Source: Saccharothrix sp. NRRL B-16348
Lineage (GTDB): Bacteria; Actinomycetota; Actinomycetes; Mycobacteriales; Pseudonocardiaceae
DNA: 39,314 bases
Assembly (NCBI RefSeq): GCF_001280085.1
Contig: NZ_LGED01000246.1
Location: 1-39,314, forward strand
Reading direction: 5' to 3'
In this document: positions 1 through 9,529 of the stretch, in pieces
Layout: each line of letters begins with the position of its first letter
Position numbering within the stretch: position 1 is the stretch's first letter
Made by a program: the position numbers and the translations under genes
Notes under the pieces: generated by a model
Told to the model about the DNA's origin: nothing
Databases searched by the model: none
Seen by the model: the letters and a program-made list of their open reading frames with translations, nothing else

Positions 1-309
1 GGCGATCAGGCAGATCCGTTCACGGATCGCCTCACCGATCGTCCGACTCCGCCCGCCGCTCCATTTTGGGTCCAGCGCCGCGAACCCCCGCTCGTTGAAG
101 GCATGGATCACGTCACGCACGTAATCCTCGCTCACCTGCAGCAACGAGGTGATGTCCCGGACCGCCTGGCCCTGGCCGGACATCAGCACCACAATCGCCC
201 GCCGCAGCCGCACCGGATCCTTCGCGGTCGTGGTGATCCGCTGGATCTTCCGGCCCTCCTCCATCGATAACGGCCTCACGAACACACTCGGACGACGAGC
301 CACAACCAC
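1..309 (-). CDS. IS630-type transposase, N-terminal part (runs off window edge)
   Basis: Read from a GTG at 309 on the minus strand, the frame gives the helix-turn-helix N-terminal region typical of IS630/Tc1-mariner-like transposases, including the segments RITTTAKDPVRLRRAIVVL and YVRDVIHAFNERGFAALDP. This domain binds the element's ends; the DDE catalytic half would lie to the left of the window, so completeness cannot be judged. A separate C-terminal fragment of the same family lies on the opposite strand at 499-759. The two are therefore not one gene and probably come from different copies or from an inversion. Confidence 0.75.
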   Translation of the reverse strand, partial: MVVARRPSVFVRPLSMEEGRKIQRITTTAKDPVRLRRAIVVLMSGQGQAVRDITSLLQVSEDYVRDVIHAFNERGFAALDPKWSGGRSRTIGEAIRERICLIA

Positions 310-498
310 CTCCCGCACTCGACATGCGGGACCAGCCTCGCCGATCAGCCGAACCGATCGATTACCGGGTCAACCCTCCGAGACGCGCCACTAGACCTAT
401 CCGCCCGTCTACAGCGACTCCTGCGTCTCGCCACGTCCGTCGTACAGCTTTACCATCCACTTCCGGGTGCAGTCGCCGACTCCCGGTGCCACCTACTC

Positions 499-759
499 GT
501 GGTCGCGGAGCGGCGCCCCTCTGCCGCCGTCCTGCACGTCCACGTCGTCGACCTGCACCTGGTGCCCGGCTACAGGCCCGAGCTCAACCCGGACGAGCTG
601 ATCAACGCCGACATGAAACGCAACGTCAACGCCTCCCGCGCCCACAACGTCGACCGACTCACCCACGAGACCCGCCGGTTCCTGCGCCGCCGCCGACGTC
701 AGCCGCACATCGTCCGCAGTTACTTCCAGGCACCACACGTCCGCTACACCGCTACGTAG
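499..759 (+). pseudogene. IS630-type transposase, C-terminal remnant
   Basis: The plus-strand frame ends with the characteristic C-terminal part of an IS630 DDE transposase: LHLVPGYRPELNPDELINAD holds the end of the catalytic core, followed by a basic tail ending HIVRSYFQAPHVRYTAT. The sequence just before it (about residues 1-22) is poorly conserved, and no N-terminal two thirds is present upstream. This is a truncated, non-functional remnant. The 190 bases between it and the 1-309 fragment hold no recognisable gene. Confidence 0.75.
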
Positions 760-828
760 GCAATCGAAGACTTTCCGCTCAATAAGTGCGCCGCACCGAC
801 GGCGAAATTCCACCGCGTACGATTGGCG

Positions 829-2412
829 TCAACCGGTGCCGGCGCACCGCCACGCGTCCGCCGCTTGCTTGGCGAAGTCCGGTTCCAGCTGTCCGTCCGC
901 GTTCAGCGCCCGGCCGATGCCACGACGGAACGTGCGGCTGAACTCGGTGTAGCAGCGGGTGATCGGCCGCGGTCGGGCCCGCTCGACCGCAGCGCGGATC
1001 TGCGGGCTGAAAGCGCGCTTTGCGATGGTGTACGCGGACTGACGCGTCGGCGCGAAACCGCCGAGCTCCGACAGGATCAGCTGACTCGATGCGCTGGTGA
1101 GGAACTCGATGAGCGCCTGGGCGGCGCGTGGCTTCCCCGAGGTCGCGGAGATGGCCAGGTTCTGCCCGCCGAGCACGCTCGCCGTGGTGGGGGCGACGAT
1201 CTTGAACGGCACCCGGTCGCCGACGTCATCCTGTGCGACTGGCCAGTTGCGCATGAAGAGGGTTCGTCCCGAGGCGAAGGCATCGACCGCCAGGTCTGCC
1301 GTCATCTGCCCGGCGTCGGCGGTCACCAGCCCGGGGTTCTTCGCCGCGGCGGCGAGGTTCGCGATCCCCTTGAGGTCCACCGGCGTGAAACTGATCGAGC
1401 CGTCGGGTGTGAGCAGCAACTGCCCGTTGGGGCCGACGACTTCGCCGCCGGCCGCCCAGATGGCCTCGAAGGCGGTGATCGTGAGCATCTCCTCGTCGGC
1501 GAGCTGTGCGGCGTTCGCGGCCACGATGGTCGGGAACGCGGTCCTCGCCGAGGGCAGCGGGGCCAGCGCCGCGGGTCCGAAGTAGGCATCCCACGACTCG
1601 GGTGCGGTGACGTCCTTCAGGTCGGACCGGTAGAACAGCAAGCCCGCGTCGGTGTTGAACGGCAGCGCCCACAGCTTTCCCTCCCACTTGCACGTGGCGA
1701 TCACGTTGGGCAGGAAGTCGCTCAACTGCGTCTCGGAAAGCCTCGGGTGGGCCAGTTCCCGGACGTAACCTTCCTCGACGAACTCCGCCATCCACACCAA
1801 GTCGAGGACGTAGACGTCCGCGTTGTGCGGGCCGCCCGCCTTGGCGTCGTTCACCATGCGCTCGTGCTGCTGGTCTGTCTCGCCCGCCACGTAGTCGAAC
1901 ATGGCCGGGTTCTGCGGGTGCAACCGATTCCACTGCTCGACCAGCAGCGACCTCGGATCGTTCGGGCTGGGCACGAACGCAGTCATGATCCGCAGCTCTC
2001 CCGGCTCCAAGCCGGTCGGCTCAGGCCGGATGACCAAGCCGCCCCCGACGAGTACCGCGACCGCGAGCAGCACCCAGAACGCCCGGAGAGGCGGGCGCAG
2101 GGTGCGCCAGAGCCAGCCGGCAAGGTCAACGAAGCCGATGTTGGCGTTGTTCGGCTCACGCCACACCTTGGCGACGACCGTCGGCAACAGGTTGATGCCG
2201 ACACTGGAGAGCACCAGCACCAAGCCGATCGGCAGCCAGCGCAACGCGGAACCGGCTCCGTCCGGCCCGTTCACCGACGCGACCGACTGAAGCGACAGCG
2301 CCGCGAGGGCGACAATGATCAGCAGGTAGACGGCGATGACGACGAGCCGGTAGCGAGGGCTCCAATGCCGCTGCTCCTGCTGGTGGTCGGGTTCCTCAGG
2401 ATTGTTGTCCAC
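829..2412 (-). CDS. Membrane-tethered extracellular solute-binding protein (ABC type, family 1)
   Basis: The predicted protein has 527 aa. Residues 1-21 are a hydrophilic cytoplasmic start, and three hydrophobic segments follow at about 23-44, 58-80 and 110-128. From about 135 to the end the chain resembles a type 1 (sugar) solute-binding protein: ELRIMTAFVPSPND, NADVYVLDLVWMAEFVEEGY, KLWALPFNTDAGLLFYRSDL, WDAYFGP and a C-terminal GGQNLAISATSGKPRAAQAL. I chose the GTG at 2412 because GGGAGG lies about ten bases upstream; a GTG at 2451 would add 13 residues without a better site. Ordinary binding proteins are lipoproteins or carry one signal peptide, so a three-helix anchor is odd. No permease or ATPase gene lies nearby, so a receptor or sensor role is as likely as transport. 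Ligand unknown. Confidence 0.8.
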   Translation of the reverse strand: MDNNPEEPDHQQEQRHWSPRYRLVVIAVYLLIIVALAALSLQSVASVNGPDGAGSALRWLPIGLVLVLSSVGINLLPTVVAKVWREPNNANIGFVDLAGWLWRTLRPPLRAFWVLLAVAVLVGGGLVIRPEPTGLEPGELRIMTAFVPSPNDPRSLLVEQWNRLHPQNPAMFDYVAGETDQQHERMVNDAKAGGPHNADVYVLDLVWMAEFVEEGYVRELAHPRLSETQLSDFLPNVIATCKWEGKLWALPFNTDAGLLFYRSDLKDVTAPESWDAYFGPAALAPLPSARTAFPTIVAANAAQLADEEMLTITAFEAIWAAGGEVVGPNGQLLLTPDGSISFTPVDLKGIANLAAAAKNPGLVTADAGQMTADLAVDAFASGRTLFMRNWPVAQDDVGDRVPFKIVAPTTASVLGGQNLAISATSGKPRAAQALIEFLTSASSQLILSELGGFAPTRQSAYTIAKRAFSPQIRAAVERARPRPITRCYTEFSRTFRRGIGRALNADGQLEPDFAKQAADAWRCAGTG

Positions 2413-2875
2413 TACCCCCACCTCCCGCACGTCGCGGTCAACGCTTATCACCGCGCGTCCCGAATGTCGCCCTCAAAATGCGGCTTGCCCTGCACCATCC
2501 CGCAAGTTTTCGAGCCCCATGCTTCCGCCGCCGACCGCTTCACCGTCGGCTGTACGCGGCCACCGGGTGAACGTAGCGGCAATCGCTTCCAGCCTGATGC
2601 CAGGTGGTAAGCCCGTACCCTGCTGATGGACCTCGGCGACCGGTTCGACGACCCTCGGTTCCTGCTCCGAGTTGATGGCGCCTCAAGTCGCTTCCCCGGT
2701 GTCAGGCGGTGGTCCAGGTCGACTTGCGGAACAAGCCGGACCCCCGCCTTGTGGTCAGGAGGGCGCTGTGGTGCCGTAGTCGTCGAGGTAGGCGTCGTAG
2801 ATCCAGCCGAGGCGGCTCCCGTTGGCGTCGCGGATCCTAGTCCAGGTGTGTCTTGAATGTAACAGCGATTCGAGT
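2413..2875. other. Intergenic region, no convincing gene
   Basis: About 460 bases between the minus-strand solute-binding protein gene and the 3' end of the minus-strand SARP gene. Frames on both strands here lack conserved motifs and good ribosome sites. It should hold the promoter of the solute-binding protein gene and the terminator of the SARP gene, but I could not pick out either with confidence. Confidence 0.4.
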
Positions 2876-3610
2876 TCATTCGATGGTTCCGGAAAGTATT
2901 TTCTGGTGAGTTTCTCTTATCTGTGTGCCGGGGAGGATGCCGAGTTCGTGATCGAGTCGATGGTGCAGCATGCGGTAGTGGGAGAGTGCTTCGGCTCGCC
3001 GTCCGCAGCGATTCAAGGCGAGCATGAGGCTTCCGGCGAGGTGTTCGTCGAGTGGATGGTCGGTCGCGAGGGCGGCGATGTCGGGTAGTAGCGTCAGGTG
3101 CATGCCGAGACGCAATCCGGCGTCGATGCGGTAGCGTTCGGCAACCACACGCTCGTATTCGAGGGCAGTGCGCATGTGGTCTGCCCACGGGCTGGTCAGA
3201 TCGGTCAGCGCCTCGCCACGCCACAGCGCCAGTGCGCTGTCGAGCAAAAGCAGGGCCTTCTCGTCTGTGGCCGTGCGTGCTAATGAGACAAGGGATCGGA
3301 ATCGGTGGAGGTCGATGGTCGTTTCGTCGACGTCCAGAACGTAACCGCTGCTGCGTCGGTTGATGTGGACTTGGTGCACGGCGGCGAGGATGTGGCGCAA
3401 ACGGCAGAGGTAGCTATAAAGCGTTGCCTTGGCGGCACGCGTTGCGCGTTCTCCCCACACCCTTTCCACCAGACTGTCGGCGGAATGCGGTCGATTGGGT
3501 TCGACTAGCAGTACCTCCATAACCGAGCGCTGCCTGGCGTGCCCGAGAGCGAGTGGCTGTGTCGGTGTCAGGACGATCGTTTCCCCGAGCACGCCAAATC
3601 TGAGTTGCAT
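2876..3610 (-). CDS. SARP-family transcriptional regulator (winged helix plus BTAD)
   Basis: The 244-aa protein has the layout of small Streptomyces antibiotic regulatory proteins. Residues about 1-95 form an OmpR-like winged helix (MQLRFGVLGETIV, ADSLVERVWGERATRAAKAT, LYSYLCRLRHILA). Residues about 100-240 form the bacterial transcriptional activation domain (DLHRFRSLVSLARTATDEKA, ALALWRGEALTDL, then RRAEALSHYRMLHHRLDHEL). SARPs bind direct repeats and activate secondary-metabolite operons. I chose ATG 3610 because CAGGAG lies just upstream; a longer reading frame would run into the divergent STAND gene and is not credible. It is divergently arranged with the XRE-STAND-WD40 gene, suggesting a shared control region. 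Targets are unknown; the lasso and sugar operons lie 6-10 kb away. Confidence 0.88.
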   Translation of the reverse strand: MQLRFGVLGETIVLTPTQPLALGHARQRSVMEVLLVEPNRPHSADSLVERVWGERATRAAKATLYSYLCRLRHILAAVHQVHINRRSSGYVLDVDETTIDLHRFRSLVSLARTATDEKALLLLDSALALWRGEALTDLTSPWADHMRTALEYERVVAERYRIDAGLRLGMHLTLLPDIAALATDHPLDEHLAGSLMLALNRCGRRAEALSHYRMLHHRLDHELGILPGTQIRETHQKILSGTIE

Positions 3611-3849
3611 CGTACTCCTGTTCATTGTCGTCGACGGGTATCCGTCCGTCTGCGGCTGCCATGGATCCGCCGAACGGTCGAACGGATCGTCGACCTGATC
3701 GTCGGTGCTCTCGCGGCTCCTGCCGCCAGGACGGCGAACCGCAGGCACGTCGCTTGGCTTCCTGGATAGCATCTGTGCGTTGTCCGGTGCCGGAGTCCGG
3801 GAGGCCGGACAAAGTTCTTCTGTCGGCAAGCCGCTCACCAGGGAGAGCC
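3611..3849. promoter_or_regulatory. Divergent control region between SARP and STAND genes
   Basis: These 239 bases separate the start of the minus-strand SARP gene from the GTG of the plus-strand STAND gene, so they must carry both promoters. The STAND gene has AGGGAGA just before its GTG at 3850. I did not find clear -35/-10 pairs or obvious direct repeats that would mark a SARP operator. Confidence 0.5.
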
Positions 3850-6800
3850 GTGCCACGAGTCGAACGACCGTTGGACCCCGACGGGGGTCCGCTGACCACG
3901 TTCGCCGCAGATCTGCGGAATTTGCGTCGCGAGGCGGGTGGTCCGACCTACCGTGAGTTGGCCCGCCGAACGGGGTATTCCACGACAACGCTGTCTGATG
4001 CGGCCTCCGGCCGGGCATTGCCGAGCCTGGCCGTGATGTCGGCCTATGTTGAGGCATGTGCCGGGGATGTGGAAGCGTGGCGGCGGCGTTGGCATGAAGT
4101 AGCGGCGTACCGGGCGGCACTCGAGACGGTCGCGCCGAATATCGTCGAATCGGCCGAAGACGACGGCGGGACGACGCCGTACGCGGGTCTTTCGGCTTTC
4201 GGTCCGGAGGACGCCGACTGGTTTTTCGGCCGGGAGCGGCTTACAGACGAACTGTTTGCTCGGGTGGCGGACCGGCCGTTTCTTGCGGTTTTCGGCGCTT
4301 CGGGAGTAGGGAAATCTTCCCTCCTTAGGGCAGGGTTACTGCCACGATTGCGTTCGGCGACGAGTGACCGGACGAAGCAGGCACTGCTGTTGACTCCTGG
4401 GGCGCACCCGATGGTGGAGATCGCGACCCGGCTCGCGCCGCTCATGGATGAGTCCTCGAAAGACGTTCTCGCGGCGTTGACCGCCAGCCCGCAGAGTTCG
4501 GGCAGGATCATGATGCGCGCGTTATCGAACACGCTGTCCAGGGAAGAGTTGGTCATCGTGGTCGACCAGTTCGAGGAAGTCTTCACGCTGTGCGGCGACG
4601 AGGTGGAGCGCGAATCGTTCATCACGGTCCTGACAGCCGTCGCTGGTGCCGGAGGAGGTCGTGTCCGGGTAGTGCTCGGAATCCGGGCCGACTTTTACGC
4701 AGATTGCGGTGTGCACGGTTCCCTGGTTGAGGCCATGCGCGATGCACAATTCACTGTCGGCCCCATGACCGTCGAGGAACTGCGTCGGACGATCACTCAT
4801 CCTGCTCGCAAGGCCCAGTGCGCGGTGGAGAGCGGCCTGTTGATACATTTGGTATCCCACGCCCATTCCCAGCCTGGAGCTTTGCCGCTGTTGTCCCATG
4901 CGCTGCGGGAAACATGGCGCCGTCGCAAGGGCAACACCCTCACTTTGGCCGGGTTTCACGCCACTGGGGGCATCCAAGGTGCGCTCTCGACAACCGCCGA
5001 AGCGCTATACGCCGACCTGGACGATGCCAGCAAGCGTCTGGTACGTGACCTGTTCACACGACTGACAGCGCCGGGCGACAGGCATCAGGACACCAGGAGG
5101 CGCCTCCTGGTCGACGAACTGGACTTCAGTCCGGACCTCGATGTCCTGCTGGACCGCTTCGCACGTGCTCGCCTGATCACCCTCGACCACGACACCGTCG
5201 AGGTGAGCCACGAGATCCTGATCAACGCCTGGCCACGTCTGCGAGGCTGGCTCGACGAGGACCGCGAGGCGTTGCGCCTGCACCGCGCACTGACCCAAGC
5301 GGCACGACAGTGGGTAGAGCTAGACAGCGATCCGGGAGCGCTCTACCGCGGAGCGCGGCTCAGCTCGGCTCAAGAGTGGATGGCTTCCCGCAAACCCATG
5401 CTCACCACCACCGAGTCCGCGTTCCTCGATGCGAGCGTCGCTGCGGAACAACACCTGGTGCGCGCGTCCCGACGTAGAACACGTCGCCTCCGGCAGTTCG
5501 TTGCACTCCTGGCATCGCTACTCCTGCTCACAGGCGCAGCGCTCATCTATGCGGTACGCGCCGAACGCACGGCCACCGAGCAACGCAACGTCGCCCTGGT
5601 CCGCAAGACGCTCGTCGACGCAGCGGCCATACGAGACACCAATCCCGCACTCTCCCTCCAGTTGACACTGGCCGCGCACCGCCTTGCTCCCATGCCCGAA
5701 ACCCGTAACGCCTTGTTCGGCGCGTTCACCACGCCTTTCGCGGCCAGGCTGCCCAGCGCGGGTGCTGTCGCGGCGACGTCCTCGGGGAATCTGATCGCGA
5801 CCGTCCGCCCTGACCCAGAAGAGGCGGTCGAGTTATGGGACATATCCGACGCCGCCCAGGTCACCCGACTGTCGATCCTGACCAAGGCGAACTATCGTGA
5901 CCGACAGGAGTTCGACGGTGGCCCCCGAACCGTCGAGATCAGCCCGGACGGGCGGGCACTCGCGACGATCGGAGCCCCCGGTGTGGTGCACTTGTGGGAT
6001 ATCGCCGATCCAGGGAAACCTGTTTACACCACGAGGATGATACTGGACGAATACGACGATGCCGGGATGCTCCAGACTGCCAGAACGGTCGCGTTCGACG
6101 CGACGTCTCGAATTATGGCCGTAGGTCACGAAAAATTCGACAACTTGCGAGGCGCGATGTCATTCTGGGATGTTTCGCGGCTCGACATGCCGGTGTTCAT
6201 CGGTACTGTGTCCTCTCCTGGCTCCGATAGAGGTATCAGGTCGCTTACGGGGATTGTCAAGTTCGCCATGAGCGCCGATCGGAAAGTGGCGATGGTAACC
6301 AACGAAGGGCTCGAACTGCACTTATGGGACGCGGCCGACCCTCGACAACCAGTTGCGTTGCAGACCTGGCGGCCTGAGAACGGCGCCGTCACCGCTGTCG
6401 CATTCAGCCCGAGCGGCAGCACTTTGGCTGTGGCGACCGCCGCCGCGCGAACAGTCGAGCTCAGAGACCTCGGCCCGAACAGTCAATTCCGCGTCCGCTC
6501 CACGATCACGGGGCACACAGGGGCGATCGAGACGATCGCGTTCGCGCCCGACGGCCACACCCTCGCGACAGCCGGAGCCGACAAGACCGTGCGTCTCGTC
6601 GACCTGCCCGATCTCGACCATCCGCAGCACGCGTACACCCTCAACGGTCACGTCGACACCGTCACTGCACTCGCGTTTGCCCGAGGCGGGGACACCCTCC
6701 TCAGCGCCTCTCGGGACAACACTGCCCGCCTAGTCGATCTCACCGGCATGCCTACTTCCGGCCATCGGGTCCAGGCGCGATCCATTGCCCTCGGCCTCCA

Positions 6801-7818
6801 CGGCACGACCATCCGAACAGTCATACAATTGGTTGACGGAAGCGTCGAGGTCTTCGAGGAGACGCCACGTAGACGCATGTACCGATTAGCGAAGCTGGAA
6901 TTGGAGCCCGTCGGCGCCAGTCGCGTCGTGACTCTCAGTTCCGACGGAAGACTGCTCGGTGTGGTCACCGTCGAAGGAATAAAAAGCAATGCGGAGATTT
7001 GGGACCTCGTCGACCCGGCCCATCCGAAGCGAGTATTCAGTGGGTCTTCCCCGATTGTCATCTTCGCTCCGGACAACGAACATGTCGTCACCCATCATGA
7101 GTTCGATCGTTACCTAGAGGTGCGAGACAGAAATAATTTCAAGATTGTTGGCCGTACCGCGCAGACCTCGTTGGCCTACGGCGTCGGGCCCAACTACCGA
7201 GTGGCAATCGACAGTTCGTGGCACCATATTGCAATCGCAGACCAGTACAGCATAGATGTGCTGTCGCTGGAATATTCAGCGGCAAACCCGAAGCTAGTCT
7301 CGATGATCTCATTCCCCCCCTACGAACGTACCGGGCTGTCGAGGCCGGGGAGACCCGACGGCATTTTCGATGGCCAGGGGAATTTGATCGTCGTAGACGG
7401 TGCGAACCCGGCACGGATATGGCCTCTCGGTGATGGGGTCGAGCCGCCTGAGCCTGCCGATTCGATCCGCCTTGGCAGCCTCGTGGCCACCTCGGTGGCG
7501 GTGGACGAACAGACCCAAAGGATCCTGCTGGGCGGACAGGACGGCACCCTCCAACTGTGGAACACGGAGAACATCCGCGAACCGCAGGAACAAGCGGCGT
7601 TCCGCGCCCATGACGGCGCGATCAACGACCTCGCACTCACCCCCAACCGCCTCGGCGCGGTGACTGTCGGCAACGACTACTCGATCAGGTTCTGGGACCT
7701 CGACCTGGAACACATCGCCGACCGCATCTGCCAGTTAGCTCACCCTCGACTCACCACGCACGACTGGGAAACATACTTTCCGGGAGCGCTCTTCGAACCA
7801 CCCTGCCCGACGCCCTGA
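3850..7818 (+). CDS. XRE-type HTH / STAND NTPase / WD40-repeat protein
   Basis: The 1322-aa multidomain protein starts at GTG 3850 behind AGGGAGA. Residues about 15-75 are an XRE-like helix-turn-helix (TYRELARRTGYSTTTLSDAA). YAGLSAFGPEDADWFFGRE opens an nSTAND1-type P-loop NTPase with Walker A GASGVGKS at 149-156 and Walker B LVIVVDQFEE at 234-243. A winged-helix region follows (VEVSHEILINAWPRLRGWLD). A single membrane helix lies at about 550-570. The rest, about 620-1310, is WD40 beta-propeller repeats with repeated WD endings (HLWDAADP, IRFWDLDLEH). STAND proteins act as ligand-triggered switches; the propeller, predicted on the far side of the helix, would sense and the HTH would act on DNA. 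This architecture is common in actinomycetes, but its role is unknown. Confidence 0.9.
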   Translation: MPRVERPLDPDGGPLTTFAADLRNLRREAGGPTYRELARRTGYSTTTLSDAASGRALPSLAVMSAYVEACAGDVEAWRRRWHEVAAYRAALETVAPNIVESAEDDGGTTPYAGLSAFGPEDADWFFGRERLTDELFARVADRPFLAVFGASGVGKSSLLRAGLLPRLRSATSDRTKQALLLTPGAHPMVEIATRLAPLMDESSKDVLAALTASPQSSGRIMMRALSNTLSREELVIVVDQFEEVFTLCGDEVERESFITVLTAVAGAGGGRVRVVLGIRADFYADCGVHGSLVEAMRDAQFTVGPMTVEELRRTITHPARKAQCAVESGLLIHLVSHAHSQPGALPLLSHALRETWRRRKGNTLTLAGFHATGGIQGALSTTAEALYADLDDASKRLVRDLFTRLTAPGDRHQDTRRRLLVDELDFSPDLDVLLDRFARARLITLDHDTVEVSHEILINAWPRLRGWLDEDREALRLHRALTQAARQWVELDSDPGALYRGARLSSAQEWMASRKPMLTTTESAFLDASVAAEQHLVRASRRRTRRLRQFVALLASLLLLTGAALIYAVRAERTATEQRNVALVRKTLVDAAAIRDTNPALSLQLTLAAHRLAPMPETRNALFGAFTTPFAARLPSAGAVAATSSGNLIATVRPDPEEAVELWDISDAAQVTRLSILTKANYRDRQEFDGGPRTVEISPDGRALATIGAPGVVHLWDIADPGKPVYTTRMILDEYDDAGMLQTARTVAFDATSRIMAVGHEKFDNLRGAMSFWDVSRLDMPVFIGTVSSPGSDRGIRSLTGIVKFAMSADRKVAMVTNEGLELHLWDAADPRQPVALQTWRPENGAVTAVAFSPSGSTLAVATAAARTVELRDLGPNSQFRVRSTITGHTGAIETIAFAPDGHTLATAGADKTVRLVDLPDLDHPQHAYTLNGHVDTVTALAFARGGDTLLSASRDNTARLVDLTGMPTSGHRVQARSIALGLHGTTIRTVIQLVDGSVEVFEETPRRRMYRLAKLELEPVGASRVVTLSSDGRLLGVVTVEGIKSNAEIWDLVDPAHPKRVFSGSSPIVIFAPDNEHVVTHHEFDRYLEVRDRNNFKIVGRTAQTSLAYGVGPNYRVAIDSSWHHIAIADQYSIDVLSLEYSAANPKLVSMISFPPYERTGLSRPGRPDGIFDGQGNLIVVDGANPARIWPLGDGVEPPEPADSIRLGSLVATSVAVDEQTQRILLGGQDGTLQLWNTENIREPQEQAAFRAHDGAINDLALTPNRLGAVTVGNDYSIRFWDLDLEHIADRICQLAHPRLTTHDWETYFPGALFEPPCPTP

Positions 7819-7833
7819 ATGCCATTAAAGCGT

Positions 7834-7872
7834 TGTGCTTGGCGATAACGTCGTCCGTGCAGGTCAAGCGGT
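7834..7872. repeat. Remnant of the end of an integrase-core type element
   Basis: This stretch is about 80 percent identical to 21714-21752, which is the terminal non-coding part after a decayed transposase gene. Both contain GTCGTCCGTGCAGGTCA. It therefore looks like the last 40 or so bases of a related element left between the stop codon of the STAND gene (7816-7818) and the left end of the ISL3 element. No transposase coding sequence is attached to it. Confidence 0.6.
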
Positions 7873-7915
7873 GGGACTGTAAAACGAGCGGTTCTGTCGC
7901 TGATTGCGTGATCAA
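7873..7915 (+). repeat. ISL3 terminal inverted repeat, left
   Basis: Begins GGGACTGTAAAACGAGCGG and matches the reverse complement of 9530-9572 at 41 of 43 positions. It marks the left boundary of the ISL3 element. Confidence 0.85.
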
Positions 7916-7953
7916 TGACTTGAGGTCAAGGGCAGGTGGCGGATCCGGGGCGG

Positions 7954-9462
7954 CTATTGGTCGAGCAGAATCCGCTTGCGCAGCAGGGCGAAGCTCGCTC
8001 GCCCGTAGGTCTGCCGCTTGAGCAGCTTGATCTTGTTGACGACTCCTTCGGTGGGGCCGTTGGTGTGGGGCAGGGTAAGTCCGGCGACCACGGCGTCGTT
8101 GTCCTTGCGCAGACCGTGGACGAAGCGGTGCAGAGCGGGCAGGTCGTCGGCCAGGACCGCGTCGATCCAGGCATTGAGGTCCTGTCCTCGACGGTGGGTC
8201 AGGATTACGGCGAACTCGCGGATCCGCTGGGCGAGCGTCGTCATCGGCGGGCAGCTGGTGATCAGGTCGTCGAGATGGCGGCGATGATGCTCGGGCAGGT
8301 TCTCCGGTTTGCTCGTCAGCCAGGTGACCAGGCGTCGTGGCGAGGGCGGGACGCGGTCGGGTTCGGCGCGGCCTTGTTTGAGGTAGCGGACCAGGAGGTT
8401 GGCGCTGCCGGGGTAGCCCAGGGCGCGGATCTCGGCGAACAGGTGGGTGACAGGGACGTCGGGTTGCTGCGCGAGGCGGCGGCGTAGGTGGTCGCGGTAG
8501 GGGTCGACCATGCTGCGCCGGTAGGGCGGCGGGCGTCGCAACTGTTCGGCGGAGGGGATGCGGGTGTAGCGCTTGACGGTGTTGAGTGACACGCCAAGGC
8601 GTCGTGCGCATTCCAACAGTCCGACGCCCTGGTCCAGCAGGCCGTGGACCGCCGCGTGCCGCTGCAGGGTCCGCTCCTCCGCGGTCTTCGTGCGTCGCTC
8701 CGGTCCGACGTACCAACATGTGCTGTGCGCGGTCACGGTCTTCTCCACCGCTGCGACCAGGTTGTCCCACAGGTGCCACCGGTCACCGATCTGGACCGCG
8801 TCCGGGGCGCCTTGGCGAACGGCCTCGGCGTAGGTGGCCGAGCCGTCCGGGCAGACCATCCTCACGCCGGGATGCGCGCGCAGCCAGGCGGTCAGGGTCG
8901 CGGCCCTGCGGTCGGGCAGCACGTCGACGCGGCGGTGGGTGACCGCGTCGATCAGCACGGTCGCGTAGCGGCGACCGCGCCGCAGGGCGAAGTCGTCGAC
9001 CCCGAGCACCTCCACCACCCCGACCGGTGGATCGGGCAGAGCGTGCACCAACCGCAGCAGCGTGCTTCGACTGGCAGGCAGTCCGAGACCGGCGGCCAGG
9101 CGCGCCCCGGTTCTGCCCGCCAACATCAACCCGATGCGCTCCAACGCGGTGCGCGACAACAGCGTGCGGCGCGCGTGCCCTACGGTCAGACCGTCGACCT
9201 GCTCGACGAACGTCCCCAACGCACAGCCCTGGTCGTCGCAGAAGAACCGACGCACCCGTAATCGCAGCACCACCGGCCGGCCTGCCACCGGGGCATCGTC
9301 CAGCTTCCGGTCATAGCGGCTGTGCACTCGATCTGACCGGACACCACAGGAAGGGCAGCGCGCGGTCTTCACCGTTGTGCACGCCCAGATCCGCACGCCC
9401 GCCGAGGTCGGCTCGACTCGCTCCACCACCACGTCAGCAAGGTGCGGAAGCAGGGCTGCCAA
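7954..9462 (-). CDS. ISL3-family transposase
   Basis: The 502-aa protein is full length for ISL3. It has an N-terminal zinc-finger region (CPSCGVRSDRVHSRYD, followed by RFFCDDQGC) and a helix-turn-helix segment. The DDE domain contains VEVLGVDDFALRRGRRYATV, VCPDGSATYAEAVRQGAP and IGDRWHLWDNL, and ends with the catalytic-Glu segment THTNGPTEG-like LPHTNGPTEGVVNKIKLLKR. A second helix-turn-helix (ECARRLGVSLNTVKRYTRIP) sits inside. The frame opens at a TTG (9462); no better start was found. No frameshift or stop is seen, so the element may still be active, unlike most others in this window. Confidence 0.92.
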   Translation of the reverse strand: MAALLPHLADVVVERVEPTSAGVRIWACTTVKTARCPSCGVRSDRVHSRYDRKLDDAPVAGRPVVLRLRVRRFFCDDQGCALGTFVEQVDGLTVGHARRTLLSRTALERIGLMLAGRTGARLAAGLGLPASRSTLLRLVHALPDPPVGVVEVLGVDDFALRRGRRYATVLIDAVTHRRVDVLPDRRAATLTAWLRAHPGVRMVCPDGSATYAEAVRQGAPDAVQIGDRWHLWDNLVAAVEKTVTAHSTCWYVGPERRTKTAEERTLQRHAAVHGLLDQGVGLLECARRLGVSLNTVKRYTRIPSAEQLRRPPPYRRSMVDPYRDHLRRRLAQQPDVPVTHLFAEIRALGYPGSANLLVRYLKQGRAEPDRVPPSPRRLVTWLTSKPENLPEHHRRHLDDLITSCPPMTTLAQRIREFAVILTHRRGQDLNAWIDAVLADDLPALHRFVHGLRKDNDAVVAGLTLPHTNGPTEGVVNKIKLLKRQTYGRASFALLRKRILLDQ

Positions 9463-9529
9463 CCAGTCACGATCACACCCCGACCATGATCACAGACCCG
9501 CTATACCTGCCAGCAGCCACCCGAACTCG

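Noticed and set aside
823..2610. Long plus-strand frame opposite the solute-binding protein
   Set aside because: It is a high-GC antisense shadow: the minus-strand frame has clear domain motifs and a ribosome site, this one has none.
3611..4120. N-terminal extension of the SARP gene into the STAND gene
   Set aside because: It would overlap the start of the STAND gene and adds low-complexity residues; ATG 3610 has a ribosome site and fits SARP length.
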